Shown: positions 8,542-15,748 of the stretch, in pieces
Numbering within the stretch: the stretch's first letter is position 1
How the letters are laid out: each line of letters begins with the position of its first letter
Source: an uncultured Bacteroidales bacterium
GTDB lineage: Bacteria > Bacteroidota > Bacteroidia > Bacteroidales > Muribaculaceae
Reading direction: 5' to 3'
Assembly: GCA_902796035.1 (NCBI GenBank)
Contig: CADBNR010000039.1
Coordinates: 1-35,905 of the forward strand
Length of the DNA stretch: 35,905 nt
The notes under the pieces: generated by a model
The model's database searches: none
What the model was told of the DNA's origin: nothing
The model's input: only the letters and a program-made list of their open reading frames with translations
Made by a program: the position numbers and the translations under genes

Positions 8542-9272
8542 CACATCGCGGCGCTCAGGAACATCAGCGGAGTGTACAGCGAATTGGTGATGATGCTCAG
8601 CACAATGGAGGCTATGATCCATATCTGGGCGCGGTTGGAGGCCTTCTCGGCACCGACCTCGTCGCCGACGAAATACCGGCTGCTGACCTGTGTGCTGAAC
8701 ACTATCGCCACGATACCGGCGGGCATACAGCAGAAAATGGTGGCCAGTATGGCCCACAGCAGATATGACTTGGGCATAGGCTTGCGCTCGGCCGGGGTTG
8801 ACGCCTGATTGCCCTGAGACATTCCCGACGGTGCGGGATTGAAGTATGCCGCCTGCGGCTCGGGAGCCCGGGTCTGCGTTTGCGTTTGCGCGGGCTCGTC
8901 GGCATCTGTCGGCATGGGCGGAGGAGTCTGTGCCTTTACAGAAAAATCCTCGCGCAGCGTCTGTGCCCAACGGCGTTCGGGTCCGTATTCGGGACACTCC
9001 ACGTTGAGGCGGCGCGTGGCGTCGGTCACGCTTTCTCCTTCGCTTATGACCATATACGGCACGCCGAATCCTTCCGGAAGGCTCTGCGTGTAGTTCTCAA
9101 GTATCAGGAACTCCACGCCCTCCTGCTTCAGCGCGTCGACCAGACGCTCCGGGTTCATGGCCAGAGGCTCGGGTACCATTCCGATGCGGTAACGGCTGCC
9201 CCTGTTCAGCGTGTCCATCATCTCGGTTGCCACCGGTGCCGACCCGCTCGTCAATATCGCTATCCTTTTCAC
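8541..9272 (-). CDS. CD225/dispanin domain membrane protein with formyltransferase-like N-terminus
   Basis: The 243-residue protein has three parts. Residues 1-110 form a soluble alpha/beta segment beginning MKRIAILTSGSAPVATEMM, which looks like the first half of glycinamide ribonucleotide formyltransferase (PurN) but lacks its catalytic Asn-His-Asp region. Residues 115-165 are a Pro/Gln/Thr-rich linker with a TQTQTQT run. The rest is a CD225 (interferon-induced transmembrane protein-like) module: LLWAILATIFCCMPAGIVAI, the conserved segment with AEKASNRAQIW, and a second membrane helix. The gene is coupled to DUF2752 and lies 15 bases after tyrS (in transcription order). The PurN resemblance is by eye and uncertain; the CD225 call is good. 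Confidence 0.8.
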   Translation of the reverse strand: MKRIAILTSGSAPVATEMMDTLNRGSRYRIGMVPEPLAMNPERLVDALKQEGVEFLILENYTQSLPEGFGVPYMVISEGESVTDATRRLNVECPEYGPERRWAQTLREDFSVKAQTPPPMPTDADEPAQTQTQTRAPEPQAAYFNPAPSGMSQGNQASTPAERKPMPKSYLLWAILATIFCCMPAGIVAIVFSTQVSSRYFVGDEVGAEKASNRAQIWIIASIVLSIITNSLYTPLMFLSAAM

Positions 9273-9287
9273 TCTATTCCTGATTTA

Positions 9288-10580
9288 TTACTCTGCCTTA
9301 AGCAGGTAATGGTTCTTTTTGCCTTTCTGCACGTGTATGTACTTGCCGCCGAGCAGTGCGTCCTTGCCTATCACGGCGTTGGGGTCGGTCACCTTCTCCT
9401 TGTTGACCGACACGCCGCCCTGCTGTATCATCTTGCGCGCCTCGCCCTTGCTGGGGAACACCTGCGACTTGACGGCCACAAGTTCTATCAATGGCACTCC
9501 GGCCTCCAGGTCGCTCAGGGCGATGTCGAACATCGGCACACCCTCGAACACCTCGAGCAGCGTCTTCTCGTCCACATTATGCAGAGCCTCAGCAGCCTTG
9601 GGGCTGAACAGTATCTCGCTGGCTGCCACGGCACTGTTGTATGCCTCCTCGCTGTGCACCATCTCGGTCAGTTCCTTGGCCAGACGCTTCTGCATGGGGC
9701 GCGCACCGGGGTTGGCGGCGTGTTCCTCGGCAAGAGCCTGAATCTCCTCCTGACTCAGGAATGTGAATATCTTCAGGTATTTCTCAGCGTCTTCGTCGCT
9801 GACGTTCAGCCAGAACTGATAGAACTTGTAAGGTGACGTACGCTCGGGGTCAAGCCAGATGTTGCCGCTCTCGGTCTTGCCGAACTTGCCGCCGTCGGCC
9901 TTGGTGATCAGCGGGCAGGTCAGGGCGTAAGCCTCGCCGCCGAGCTTGCGGCGTATCAGCTCCGTACCGGTGGTGATGTTGCCCCACTGGTCCGAACCGC
10001 CGAGCTGCAGACGGCAGTTGCGCTCCTTATACAGCGTGTAATAGTCGAATCCCTGCAGCAGCTGGTAGGTGAACTCGGTGAAGCTCAGTCCGTCGCGAGC
10101 CTCGCCGTTGAGACGTTTCTGCACCGAATCCTTGGCCATCATGTAGTTGACGGTGATATGTTTGCCTATCTCGCGGGCAAAATCCAGGAAAGTCACGTCC
10201 TTGGTCCAGTCGTAGTTGTTCACCATCTCGGCACGGTTGGGCGCCTCGCTGTCGAAGTCCAGGAATTTCTTCAGCTGGTTCTTGATTGCCTCCTGGTTGT
10301 GGCGCAGAGTCTTCTCGTCAAGCAGGTTGCGCTCGGCCGATTTGCCTGAAGGGTCGCCGATCATGCCGGTGGCGCCACCCACCAGTACCAATGGCTTGTG
10401 GCCGCAACGCTGGAAATGACGCAGCATCATCACCCCGCACAGATGGCCGATATGCAGCGAATCCGCCGTCGGATCTATGCCTAAGTATGCGGTGGTCATA
10501 CCTTTTTTCAGTTCTTCGTCAGTACCGGGCATTACTGTGTGTACCATGCCTCGCCATGTCAGTTCCTGTATGAAGTCCAT
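9288..10580 (-). CDS. tyrS: tyrosyl-tRNA synthetase
   Basis: The 430-residue class I synthetase charges tRNA-Tyr in the cytoplasm. It shows [18 protein letters not shown] with the HIGH motif at 43-46, the tyrosine pocket segments [13 protein letters not shown] and [26 protein letters not shown] near 192-205, and the KMSKS equivalent KFGKT at 232-236. The C-terminal S4-like RNA-binding domain ends in [18 protein letters not shown]. Length and domain order are standard for the TyrRS type of Bacteroidota. It sits between the glutaminyl cyclase and CD225 genes with 33-base and 15-base gaps; a separate promoter was not recognised. Confidence 0.97.
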   Translation of the reverse strand: MDFIQELTWRGMVHTVMPGTDEELKKGMTTAYLGIDPTADSLHIGHLCGVMMLRHFQRCGHKPLVLVGGATGMIGDPSGKSAERNLLDEKTLRHNQEAIKNQLKKFLDFDSEAPNRAEMVNNYDWTKDVTFLDFAREIGKHITVNYMMAKDSVQKRLNGEARDGLSFTEFTYQLLQGFDYYTLYKERNCRLQLGGSDQWGNITTGTELIRRKLGGEAYALTCPLITKADGGKFGKTESGNIWLDPERTSPYKFYQFWLNVSDEDAEKYLKIFTFLSQEEIQALAEEHAANPGARPMQKRLAKELTEMVHSEEAYNSAVAASEILFSPKAAEALHNVDEKTLLEVFEGVPMFDIALSDLEAGVPLIELVAVKSQVFPSKGEARKMIQQGGVSVNKEKVTDPNAVIGKDALLGGKYIHVQKGKKNHYLLKAE

Positions 10581-10613
10581 TGTCTTATTCTTATGTCGTT
10601 TGTTATTATTCGG

Positions 10614-11651
10614 TTATTTATAAATGAATTGCAGCAGCGACTGACCCACGGCCTTGAGCGTGGTCTTGTCTATGTTGCCGATGTTGTCGCTTACGGTATG
10701 CCATGTCGGATTGAATCCCTGCCTTGGGTCATAGTCGATTATGTCTATGGCCGGCACACCCTGTTCTATCAGCTTCACATGGTCGTCGGTCACCGCGCCG
10801 CCCATGGACTGCGGGAAATACGACGCATATCCGGCCGCGCCGGCCGCCTGACGGAACTGCGTGTTCAGCTCCGGGGCCGCCTGCTGCGAGTAATACTCGT
10901 AGGGGAACTGCGCGTTGCCTCCACCTACCATATCAAGGAGTATCGCCCTGGAGGGTCGCCATCCGTTGGCGTCCATATTGTCGGCGAAATATTTCGCGCC
11001 CATGGCCCAGGAATCCTCCCTGTTGTCCGTGCCGTAATCCTCTGCGTCCACAAATAGGATGTCTATGCCGTAACCGGGATTTTTGATGGCGAGCTGACGG
11101 GCGGTCTCCAGCAATATGGCCACACCACTGGCGCCGTCGTTGGCTCCGTCTATAGGTTGCTTGTGCTTAGATTCATCCGGATCCTGGTCGGCCCAGGGAC
11201 GGGTGTCGTAATGTGCAAGAAGCAACAGCCGTGCCGTTTCCTTTTCCGGATTGAAGCGGGCGAAGATGTTGCGCGAATGCAGCACAGTGCCATCGAAAGC
11301 CGTGGCGTCAAAACGCTGTTCATGTACCTGCGCTCCGCTGCGTTTCAGTTCCGCCACTAACATATCGCCCGTCTTGCGATGCGCCTCACTGTTGGGCACA
11401 CGCGGCCCGAAATCCACCTGACGCTTCAGATAAACGTATGCACTGTCCGCATTGAATTCGGGCACGGATGCTGCCGCGGCATCGGGCGCCGAGCCGTTCA
11501 CCGACCCGGTCGTTGCACCGTCTACCGATCCGGCTGTTCCGGTCGATGCCGTGCCGGCACCGGTCGCGGAACCGTTCCGCGCACCGCCGCACGACACTCC
11601 GGCCGTCAATATCGCCGCCGTCACCACCAATGCTCCGATAATCTTTTGCAT
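10614..11651 (-). CDS. M28-family glutaminyl-peptide cyclotransferase lipoprotein
   Basis: The 345-residue protein has a lipoprotein signal (MQKIIGALVVTAAILTAGVSC, Cys21 the likely lipidated residue) and a 40-residue Gly/Ser/Thr/Ala-rich spacer, then the zinc-dependent cyclase/peptidase fold. Metal-site motifs are LLAHYDTRPWAD, DGANDGASGVAILLE, FVDAEDYG and HTVSDNIGN. Such enzymes convert N-terminal glutamine to pyroglutamate; in type IX-secreting Bacteroidota many exported proteins have Gln after signal cleavage, which suits the T9SS genes elsewhere in this window. An aminopeptidase role cannot be excluded. Its start codon lies four bases from a -7 promoter box. Confidence 0.88.
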   Translation of the reverse strand: MQKIIGALVVTAAILTAGVSCGGARNGSATGAGTASTGTAGSVDGATTGSVNGSAPDAAAASVPEFNADSAYVYLKRQVDFGPRVPNSEAHRKTGDMLVAELKRSGAQVHEQRFDATAFDGTVLHSRNIFARFNPEKETARLLLLAHYDTRPWADQDPDESKHKQPIDGANDGASGVAILLETARQLAIKNPGYGIDILFVDAEDYGTDNREDSWAMGAKYFADNMDANGWRPSRAILLDMVGGGNAQFPYEYYSQQAAPELNTQFRQAAGAAGYASYFPQSMGGAVTDDHVKLIEQGVPAIDIIDYDPRQGFNPTWHTVSDNIGNIDKTTLKAVGQSLLQFIYK

Positions 11652-11655
11652 TCCG

Positions 11656-11686
11656 CAAATTTAACCTTTTTTCCCCAATTCTCAAA
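11656..11686 (-). promoter_or_regulatory. promoter of the glutaminyl cyclase gene, leaderless geometry
   Basis: On the minus strand TAAATTTG (11663-11656) and TTTG (11686-11683) are separated by 19 bases. Only CGGA separates the -7 box from the ATG at 11651, the same four-base distance seen at the 5-alpha-reductase gene, so transcription probably begins at the start codon. Confidence 0.6.
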
Positions 11687-11782
11687 ATCAGACCTTTGCA
11701 CCCCACATGTAACCAAATGCACCCGGAGCGACACGCATTAAACGGAAATAAGCAAAGGTCTCAACAGTGTTTGTATTGAAAT

Positions 11783-13162
11783 TTATTTCGATACAACTAC
11801 ATGAAGCTTAACAGAACTGCCATTATAGTCATAGATGGTAAGATTCCCCTCCTTTTTGATAGTAAACTTATCACCTTTCCTACCAGTCTCTTGAATGCCG
11901 TTCAGATAGTACATACTATTGTAGACCCAAAGATTGCCTGAAGAAACTGCTATCGGATACGATCCGCTCCCCCATGTACCATCAATTCCTTCGTAATAAG
12001 GAGTCCAATAGAATATTCGCATACCCGCATTGGTAAGGAGTCCATCATCGCCAAAGAAATGAATATATTTTTCATTTGAGGAGCTACTGCTGGAGGCATG
12101 TTCACATCCGCTTTGCATTTTGGTAATTTCATAATACCAATGTTGGTCTTTATCCATTATATAATTATCAGCAAAGGGCTTTTCTGTATAATCTTTTGTG
12201 GTTGTTCCCGAAGAATCCATATGATCGAATTCCTCTGTGAGGGTCGATGTGGAATAGCGTAATTTCAAGGTTGAGCCGTATATAGAATACTCGTAATCTG
12301 ATTTCTCGTTACGCCATCCATCCTTATCATAATTGATATGGATTAGATCTTTTTCCGCCTCCCACGTGAATGCAATTCTACGAACACCGTAAGCTTTCCT
12401 TATTCGATTTTCTTCATAATATCCTTTCCCATTGTCAAGGAAATAATATTCCTTTAATCCGTCCTTTAGGATATCACCTGCTTTCCATCTTCCAATCAAC
12501 GGTTTAGAATAATCTGTCTCAACTGGGTCATCGTCTCCTGGATTTTCAGGATCTTCAGGATCATCATCCTCATCGTCTCCGAAGATTGGACCATCTTCAT
12601 TTTTATAGGATTTAAACTGTTCTGCTATTAGGGCTGGCATTGAACTGAGAGATTCGCGCGCAATTCCGACATGAAACTCTTTCTCTCCCCGCGTTATATA
12701 GCATTTGATACCTACGGGATTATTGGCAGTTTTTGACGCGCATACCCATTTCAGAGCATAACATTCTTTTCTTGTTTCTAAACTAATTATTTCCGAAATA
12801 AAGACTCCGCTTCCAATCTTATAAGAGGAAAAGCCGACGTAACCCCAGCCAACAGTGTTTGTTGTCTTTAGCCAATAAACTTTCGTGTAGGCAATTCTAT
12901 CATCTTCTTTGGGATAAATACCGATATACAACGGTCCGGGCATTTCATTGTTTTCATATTCCTTAGGAATTGAAATCTTGAAAAGACCAAATATGTTATT
13001 CTCGTTGGCTTTGGACTCTTCGTTACCATCTTCTCCGACAATCGCATCGTCCTCCTTAGTTTCACCGGTCCCAGTATTATTTGATGATTCGTTATCGGGA
13101 TTTGGCTCGTTATCAGTTGATTTCTCACATGCAAAGCATACCGATAATGCAACGGCTGTCAC
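11783..13162 (-). CDS. surface lipoprotein of unknown function, signal peptide frameshifted
   Basis: The frame from GTG at 13162 gives 459 residues: a hydrophobic start ending in SVCFAC, an acidic Asn/Glu-rich spacer, a beta-rich domain (about 55-195), a second acidic linker (DDEDDDPEDPENPGDDD), and a lipocalin-like beta domain beginning LIGRWKAGD. No known family is recognised. A proper signal peptide start (ATG at 13187, MKKYFF) lies upstream but is out of frame: with seven instead of eight T in the run at 13176-13169 it would read MKKYFFLLVTAVALSVCFAC, a textbook lipoprotein signal. So the gene is either broken, phase-variable, rescued by slippage, or carries a one-base sequence error. Base use is clearly more AT-rich than the flanking genes, which suggests acquisition. 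Confidence 0.7.
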   Translation of the reverse strand: MTAVALSVCFACEKSTDNEPNPDNESSNNTGTGETKEDDAIVGEDGNEESKANENNIFGLFKISIPKEYENNEMPGPLYIGIYPKEDDRIAYTKVYWLKTTNTVGWGYVGFSSYKIGSGVFISEIISLETRKECYALKWVCASKTANNPVGIKCYITRGEKEFHVGIARESLSSMPALIAEQFKSYKNEDGPIFGDDEDDDPEDPENPGDDDPVETDYSKPLIGRWKAGDILKDGLKEYYFLDNGKGYYEENRIRKAYGVRRIAFTWEAEKDLIHINYDKDGWRNEKSDYEYSIYGSTLKLRYSTSTLTEEFDHMDSSGTTTKDYTEKPFADNYIMDKDQHWYYEITKMQSGCEHASSSSSSNEKYIHFFGDDGLLTNAGMRIFYWTPYYEGIDGTWGSGSYPIAVSSGNLWVYNSMYYLNGIQETGRKGDKFTIKKEGNLTIYDYNGSSVKLHVVVSK

Positions 13163-13168
13163 AAGAAG

Positions 13169-13176
13169 AAAAAAAA
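13169..13176 (-). repeat. homopolymer of eight T inside the lipoprotein signal sequence
   Basis: On the coding (minus) strand eight T follow ATGAAAAAGTA. With eight, the ATG frame stops after 20 codons; with seven it joins the 459-residue frame. It is a candidate slipped-strand switch. Confidence 0.6.
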
Positions 13177-13302
13177 TACTTTTTCATGATGGCGTAGTTT
13201 GAATCTATTATATTTCCGCTCCTCAAGCGTAATTACATCTTAATGCACATCGCATTGTGTGGTATATAAGATATATTTACATCTTATGGATGTTAACAAA
13301 AA

Positions 13303-13333
13303 CAAAATTAAAGAAAATAATTCATTTATGCAA
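13303..13333 (-). promoter_or_regulatory. promoter of the frameshifted lipoprotein gene
   Basis: On the minus strand TAATTTTG (13310-13303) with TTG (13333-13331) and a 20-base spacer fit the Bacteroidota promoter. The predicted start near 13297 leaves a leader of about 110 bases, which contains a repeated TTACATCTTA-like motif (near 13232 and 13276). An intact promoter argues that the gene is still expressed. Confidence 0.5.
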
Positions 13334-13382
13334 CATTATGGGGATTCCTCGGCTTCAATTCCTACTCAGGCCATTAATCTTG

Positions 13383-13413
13383 TTGTTTGGTCAAATTATT
13401 TTATGTAAATTTG
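13383..13413 (+). promoter_or_regulatory. promoter of the ATPase gene, -7 box inside the palindrome
   Basis: TTG (13383-13385), a 20-base spacer and TAAATTTG (13406-13413) form a promoter whose -7 box is the left arm of the upstream palindrome. The downstream palindrome has C instead of T at the matching position and lacks the box. Start is expected near 13419, and a GGAG ribosome site is at 13441-13444. Confidence 0.5.
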
Positions 13414-13440
13414 CAGTGGCATTGCAGATTTGCATAAAAT
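13398..13440. repeat. upstream palindrome of the ATPase unit
   Basis: Arms of about 21 bases meet at position 13419. The three non-Watson-Crick positions (13406/13432, 13411/13427, 13416/13422) would be G-U pairs in RNA. The right arm ends just before the GGAG ribosome site of the ATPase gene. Confidence 0.8.
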
Positions 13441-13449
13441 GGAGATTGT

Positions 13450-14604
13450 ATGGATGGGAATTTTATTACAAGGACTATGGCGGAGGCGGTCGTTGAGGCG
13501 GCTCAGTATTTCCCTGTCGTGACGCTGACGGGACCTCGGCAGTCGGGCAAATCGACTCTGCTGAGACATCTGTTCAACGATCTGCCTTATTATTCAATGG
13601 AAGATCTTGACATTAGACAGCTGGCAATTTCCGATCCTCGGGGATTTCTTGCACAATTCCATAACGGTGTCATCATCGACGAAGTGCAGCATGTACCGGA
13701 ACTTCTTTCATATATACAGGGTATTGTCGACGAGAATCCGCATCGCAAATTTTACCTGACAGGTAGTTCTCAGTTTGGATTGCTGCATTCCGTGTCACAG
13801 TCTTTGGCAGGACGTTCCGCAGTATTCGAGCTGTTGCCTCTATCATTGCGGGAGATTGCCGGGCTTGATCAGACGGATTTTGCCAATAACCTGATGTATA
13901 AAGGGTTCTATCCCGCTATCTGGAGCGGCAAGAACTTGCCGAAGTTTCTATATCCTGCTTACGTCAAGACATACATAGAACGTGATGTCCGCAACATATT
14001 GTCAATAAAGGACCTCGACACCTTCCAGCGGTTCATCAAGCTATGTGCCGCTCGCATCGGTAGCATTTTCAATGCTTCGGAACTGTCTAACGAACTTGGA
14101 GTGGCATCGAATACCATCAACTCCTGGCTATCTGTGCTCCAGGCATCGTACATAGTGTATATGCTGCCTCCTTTCTATACGAATACACGCAAACGCCTGA
14201 CGAAAAGCCCGAAACTATATTTCACGGACTGCGGTCTGGCAGCCTGTCTGCTGGATATCGATTCTGCCGACACCATGAACCGCGACAAAATGCGCGGTCA
14301 CCTGTTTGAGAATATGGTGATAATGGATTTTCTAAAGAAAAGGTATAATTCCGGTCAGAACGGCGGATTGTATTTCTACCGCGACTCTAACGGCAATGAG
14401 GTTGATCTGTTGGTAAAAGACGGCAACGGTTATGACTGCTATGAAATCAAGTCATCGTCCACATTCCATCCCGATTTTGCCAAGGGATTGAATAATTTTG
14501 AAAAGACCTTCCCCGAGCTGGTTCACAAGAAGTCCATAATTTATTCAGGTCAGCCCCTCCCCTCCGTCAACAACATCTCCATTATCAATTACCGAGATTG
14601 TTAA
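13450..14604 (+). CDS. AAA_14/DUF4143 ATPase with PD-(D/E)XK-like C-terminus
   Basis: The 384-residue protein has Walker A GPRQSGKS (28-35), Walker B GVIIDEVQ (73-80) and a sensor segment FYLTGSSQ (101-108). DUF4143 follows with YVKTYIERDVRNILSI and a winged-helix-like part (FNASELSNELGVASNTINSW). The C-terminus carries GNEVDLLV (315-322) and YEIKSS (331-336), the D and ExK spacing of restriction-like nucleases. Such ATPases are numerous and scattered in Bacteroidota genomes and their role is unknown. The start is set by GGAG six bases upstream. It is the only plus-strand gene between 84 and 26222 and is bracketed by matching palindromes, so it looks like an insertion. Confidence 0.9.
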   Translation: MDGNFITRTMAEAVVEAAQYFPVVTLTGPRQSGKSTLLRHLFNDLPYYSMEDLDIRQLAISDPRGFLAQFHNGVIIDEVQHVPELLSYIQGIVDENPHRKFYLTGSSQFGLLHSVSQSLAGRSAVFELLPLSLREIAGLDQTDFANNLMYKGFYPAIWSGKNLPKFLYPAYVKTYIERDVRNILSIKDLDTFQRFIKLCAARIGSIFNASELSNELGVASNTINSWLSVLQASYIVYMLPPFYTNTRKRLTKSPKLYFTDCGLAACLLDIDSADTMNRDKMRGHLFENMVIMDFLKKRYNSGQNGGLYFYRDSNGNEVDLLVKDGNGYDCYEIKSSSTFHPDFAKGLNNFEKTFPELVHKKSIIYSGQPLPSVNNISIINYRDC

Positions 14605-14609
14605 TACAT

Positions 14610-14648
14610 TTTATGCAAATTTGCAGCAGCACTGCAAATTTGCATAAA
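14610..14648. repeat. downstream palindrome of the ATPase unit
   Basis: Two perfect 17-base arms (14610-14626 and 14632-14648) flank the loop CAGCA, five bases after the ATPase stop codon. No T-tract follows, so it is not a typical terminator. It is the near-identical partner of the repeat at 13400-13438. Confidence 0.85.
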
Positions 14649-14671
14649 TTATATTCGTATTCTTCGGGATT

Positions 14672-15748
14672 TTAGCGTGCGAAGAGGGCGCGGTGGGCGT
14701 CGGTGGAGTTGCGGATGCCGCTGTATTCTGCTTGCCGGCGAAGCCAGGCGGGGTCGCTGAGCCGGTCGATGAAGGCTTCACGGTCCGGGGAAGCGGCACG
14801 GCAGGTCTGTAAGTCAGAAGGCAGGTCCTGCAGGGCGTCGGGAAAGACCTCGAGGGTCTCGGCAAGGATTAACATGGCCGAGGGATTGCCGGCAAGTGCG
14901 GCGCGCGCAAAATATGCTAAGCTCTTGTCGTGGCTGTACCTTACGCCCACACCTCGGGAATAGGCGTCGCCGAGTAAAGCCATGGCGCGTGCTCCGATGC
15001 CGATAGTGTCGGGGATCTCGGCGGCTCGTTCCAGCAACAACACGCCGGCGCCGGGGGCATAGCCGGTGTAATAACGCAGGCCTAAATTGAAAGCGGAGTC
15101 CTGGGACAGTCGCTGCCAGCGGCGCCCCATCAGTGCGATCAGGCGCGCTTCGGCGTCGCCGAGGCCGCGTTCCAACGCCGCTTCATAATTGGCCGCGGCC
15201 TTCAGCGTGTCGCGCTTCACCCAACGCCCGTCGCGGTACATGTCGCCAAGCATACTGAACGCAGTTGGTATCTGAGCGTTCACTACCTTCTTAAGATAGA
15301 CATACGCGGTGGAATCGGCCATCAGCCGCTCCTTAGGCGTACGGCCGGATACGGTGTCGTTCAACAACAGATATGCCAGATTGCTGACGGCTCTCGGGTC
15401 GCCGGCGTCCGCACTGCGCCGCAACCACATCAAGGAACTGTCACGGTCTACCGGAATCAGTTCACGGTTCCCGACCTCATATCCTTTGCCGTAGAGATAT
15501 CCTAAGTAATTCATGGCCGGTGGAAAGCCGTTCTGGGCGGAACGCTGCATCAATGACAACGCCCTGACCGAATCGGCAGGCACCGAATCCCAGCCTGTCT
15601 CGAGGACGGTGGCAAGACGATACTGCGCCTCCGCGTCGCCGTTCTCGGCGCGCTGCTCAAACTGACGGAACGCCCTGCGTCCCTCAGGCGTGGCCGCGAA
15701 CATCGTGGCCACCATCACCCCCAACAGTATCAGTACCGTCTTCCTCAT
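14672..15748 (-). CDS. secreted Sel1-repeat protein
   Basis: The 358-residue protein begins with a signal peptide (MRKTVLILLGVMVATMFAAT) and then has Sel1-type alpha-helical repeats, for example AENGDAEAQYRLATVLETGW, QNGFPPAMNYLGYLYGKGYE, ADAGDPRAVSNLAYLL, GNPSAMLILAETLE. Such solenoids bind partner proteins and are often periplasmic. The start overlaps the stop of porX by four bases (ATGA), so it is translated with porX and may belong to the same secretion or envelope-signalling system; this link is inference. No enzymatic motif was found. The 3' end lies 24 bases from the downstream palindrome of the ATPase unit. Confidence 0.85.
   Translation of the reverse strand: MRKTVLILLGVMVATMFAATPEGRRAFRQFEQRAENGDAEAQYRLATVLETGWDSVPADSVRALSLMQRSAQNGFPPAMNYLGYLYGKGYEVGNRELIPVDRDSSLMWLRRSADAGDPRAVSNLAYLLLNDTVSGRTPKERLMADSTAYVYLKKVVNAQIPTAFSMLGDMYRDGRWVKRDTLKAAANYEAALERGLGDAEARLIALMGRRWQRLSQDSAFNLGLRYYTGYAPGAGVLLLERAAEIPDTIGIGARAMALLGDAYSRGVGVRYSHDKSLAYFARAALAGNPSAMLILAETLEVFPDALQDLPSDLQTCRAASPDREAFIDRLSDPAWLRRQAEYSGIRNSTDAHRALFAR

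Larger units (their letters stand above)
13396..14652 (+). mobile_element. candidate palindrome-bracketed single-gene ATPase element
   Basis: A unit of 1249 bases (13400-14648) consists of a 39-base palindrome, one ATPase gene and a second copy of the palindrome. The two copies match at 34 of 39 positions and all five differences are transitions. TTAT stands directly outside both ends (13396-13399 and 14649-14652), as a short target duplication would. Nine bases separate the first copy from the ATG and five separate the stop from the second copy. No transposase is present. That the unit is mobile is inference; duplication of a regulatory repeat is the main alternative. Confidence 0.45.

Noticed and set aside
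8542-8997. In-frame 152-codon extension upstream of the DUF2752 start
   Set aside because: It overlaps the CD225 gene in another frame, has shadow-like composition, and the TGATG junction gives a natural start at 8541.
14610-14648. Downstream palindrome as an ordinary Rho-independent terminator
   Set aside because: The stem is AT-rich, no T-tract follows, and a near-identical copy sits before the gene where a terminator would block it.
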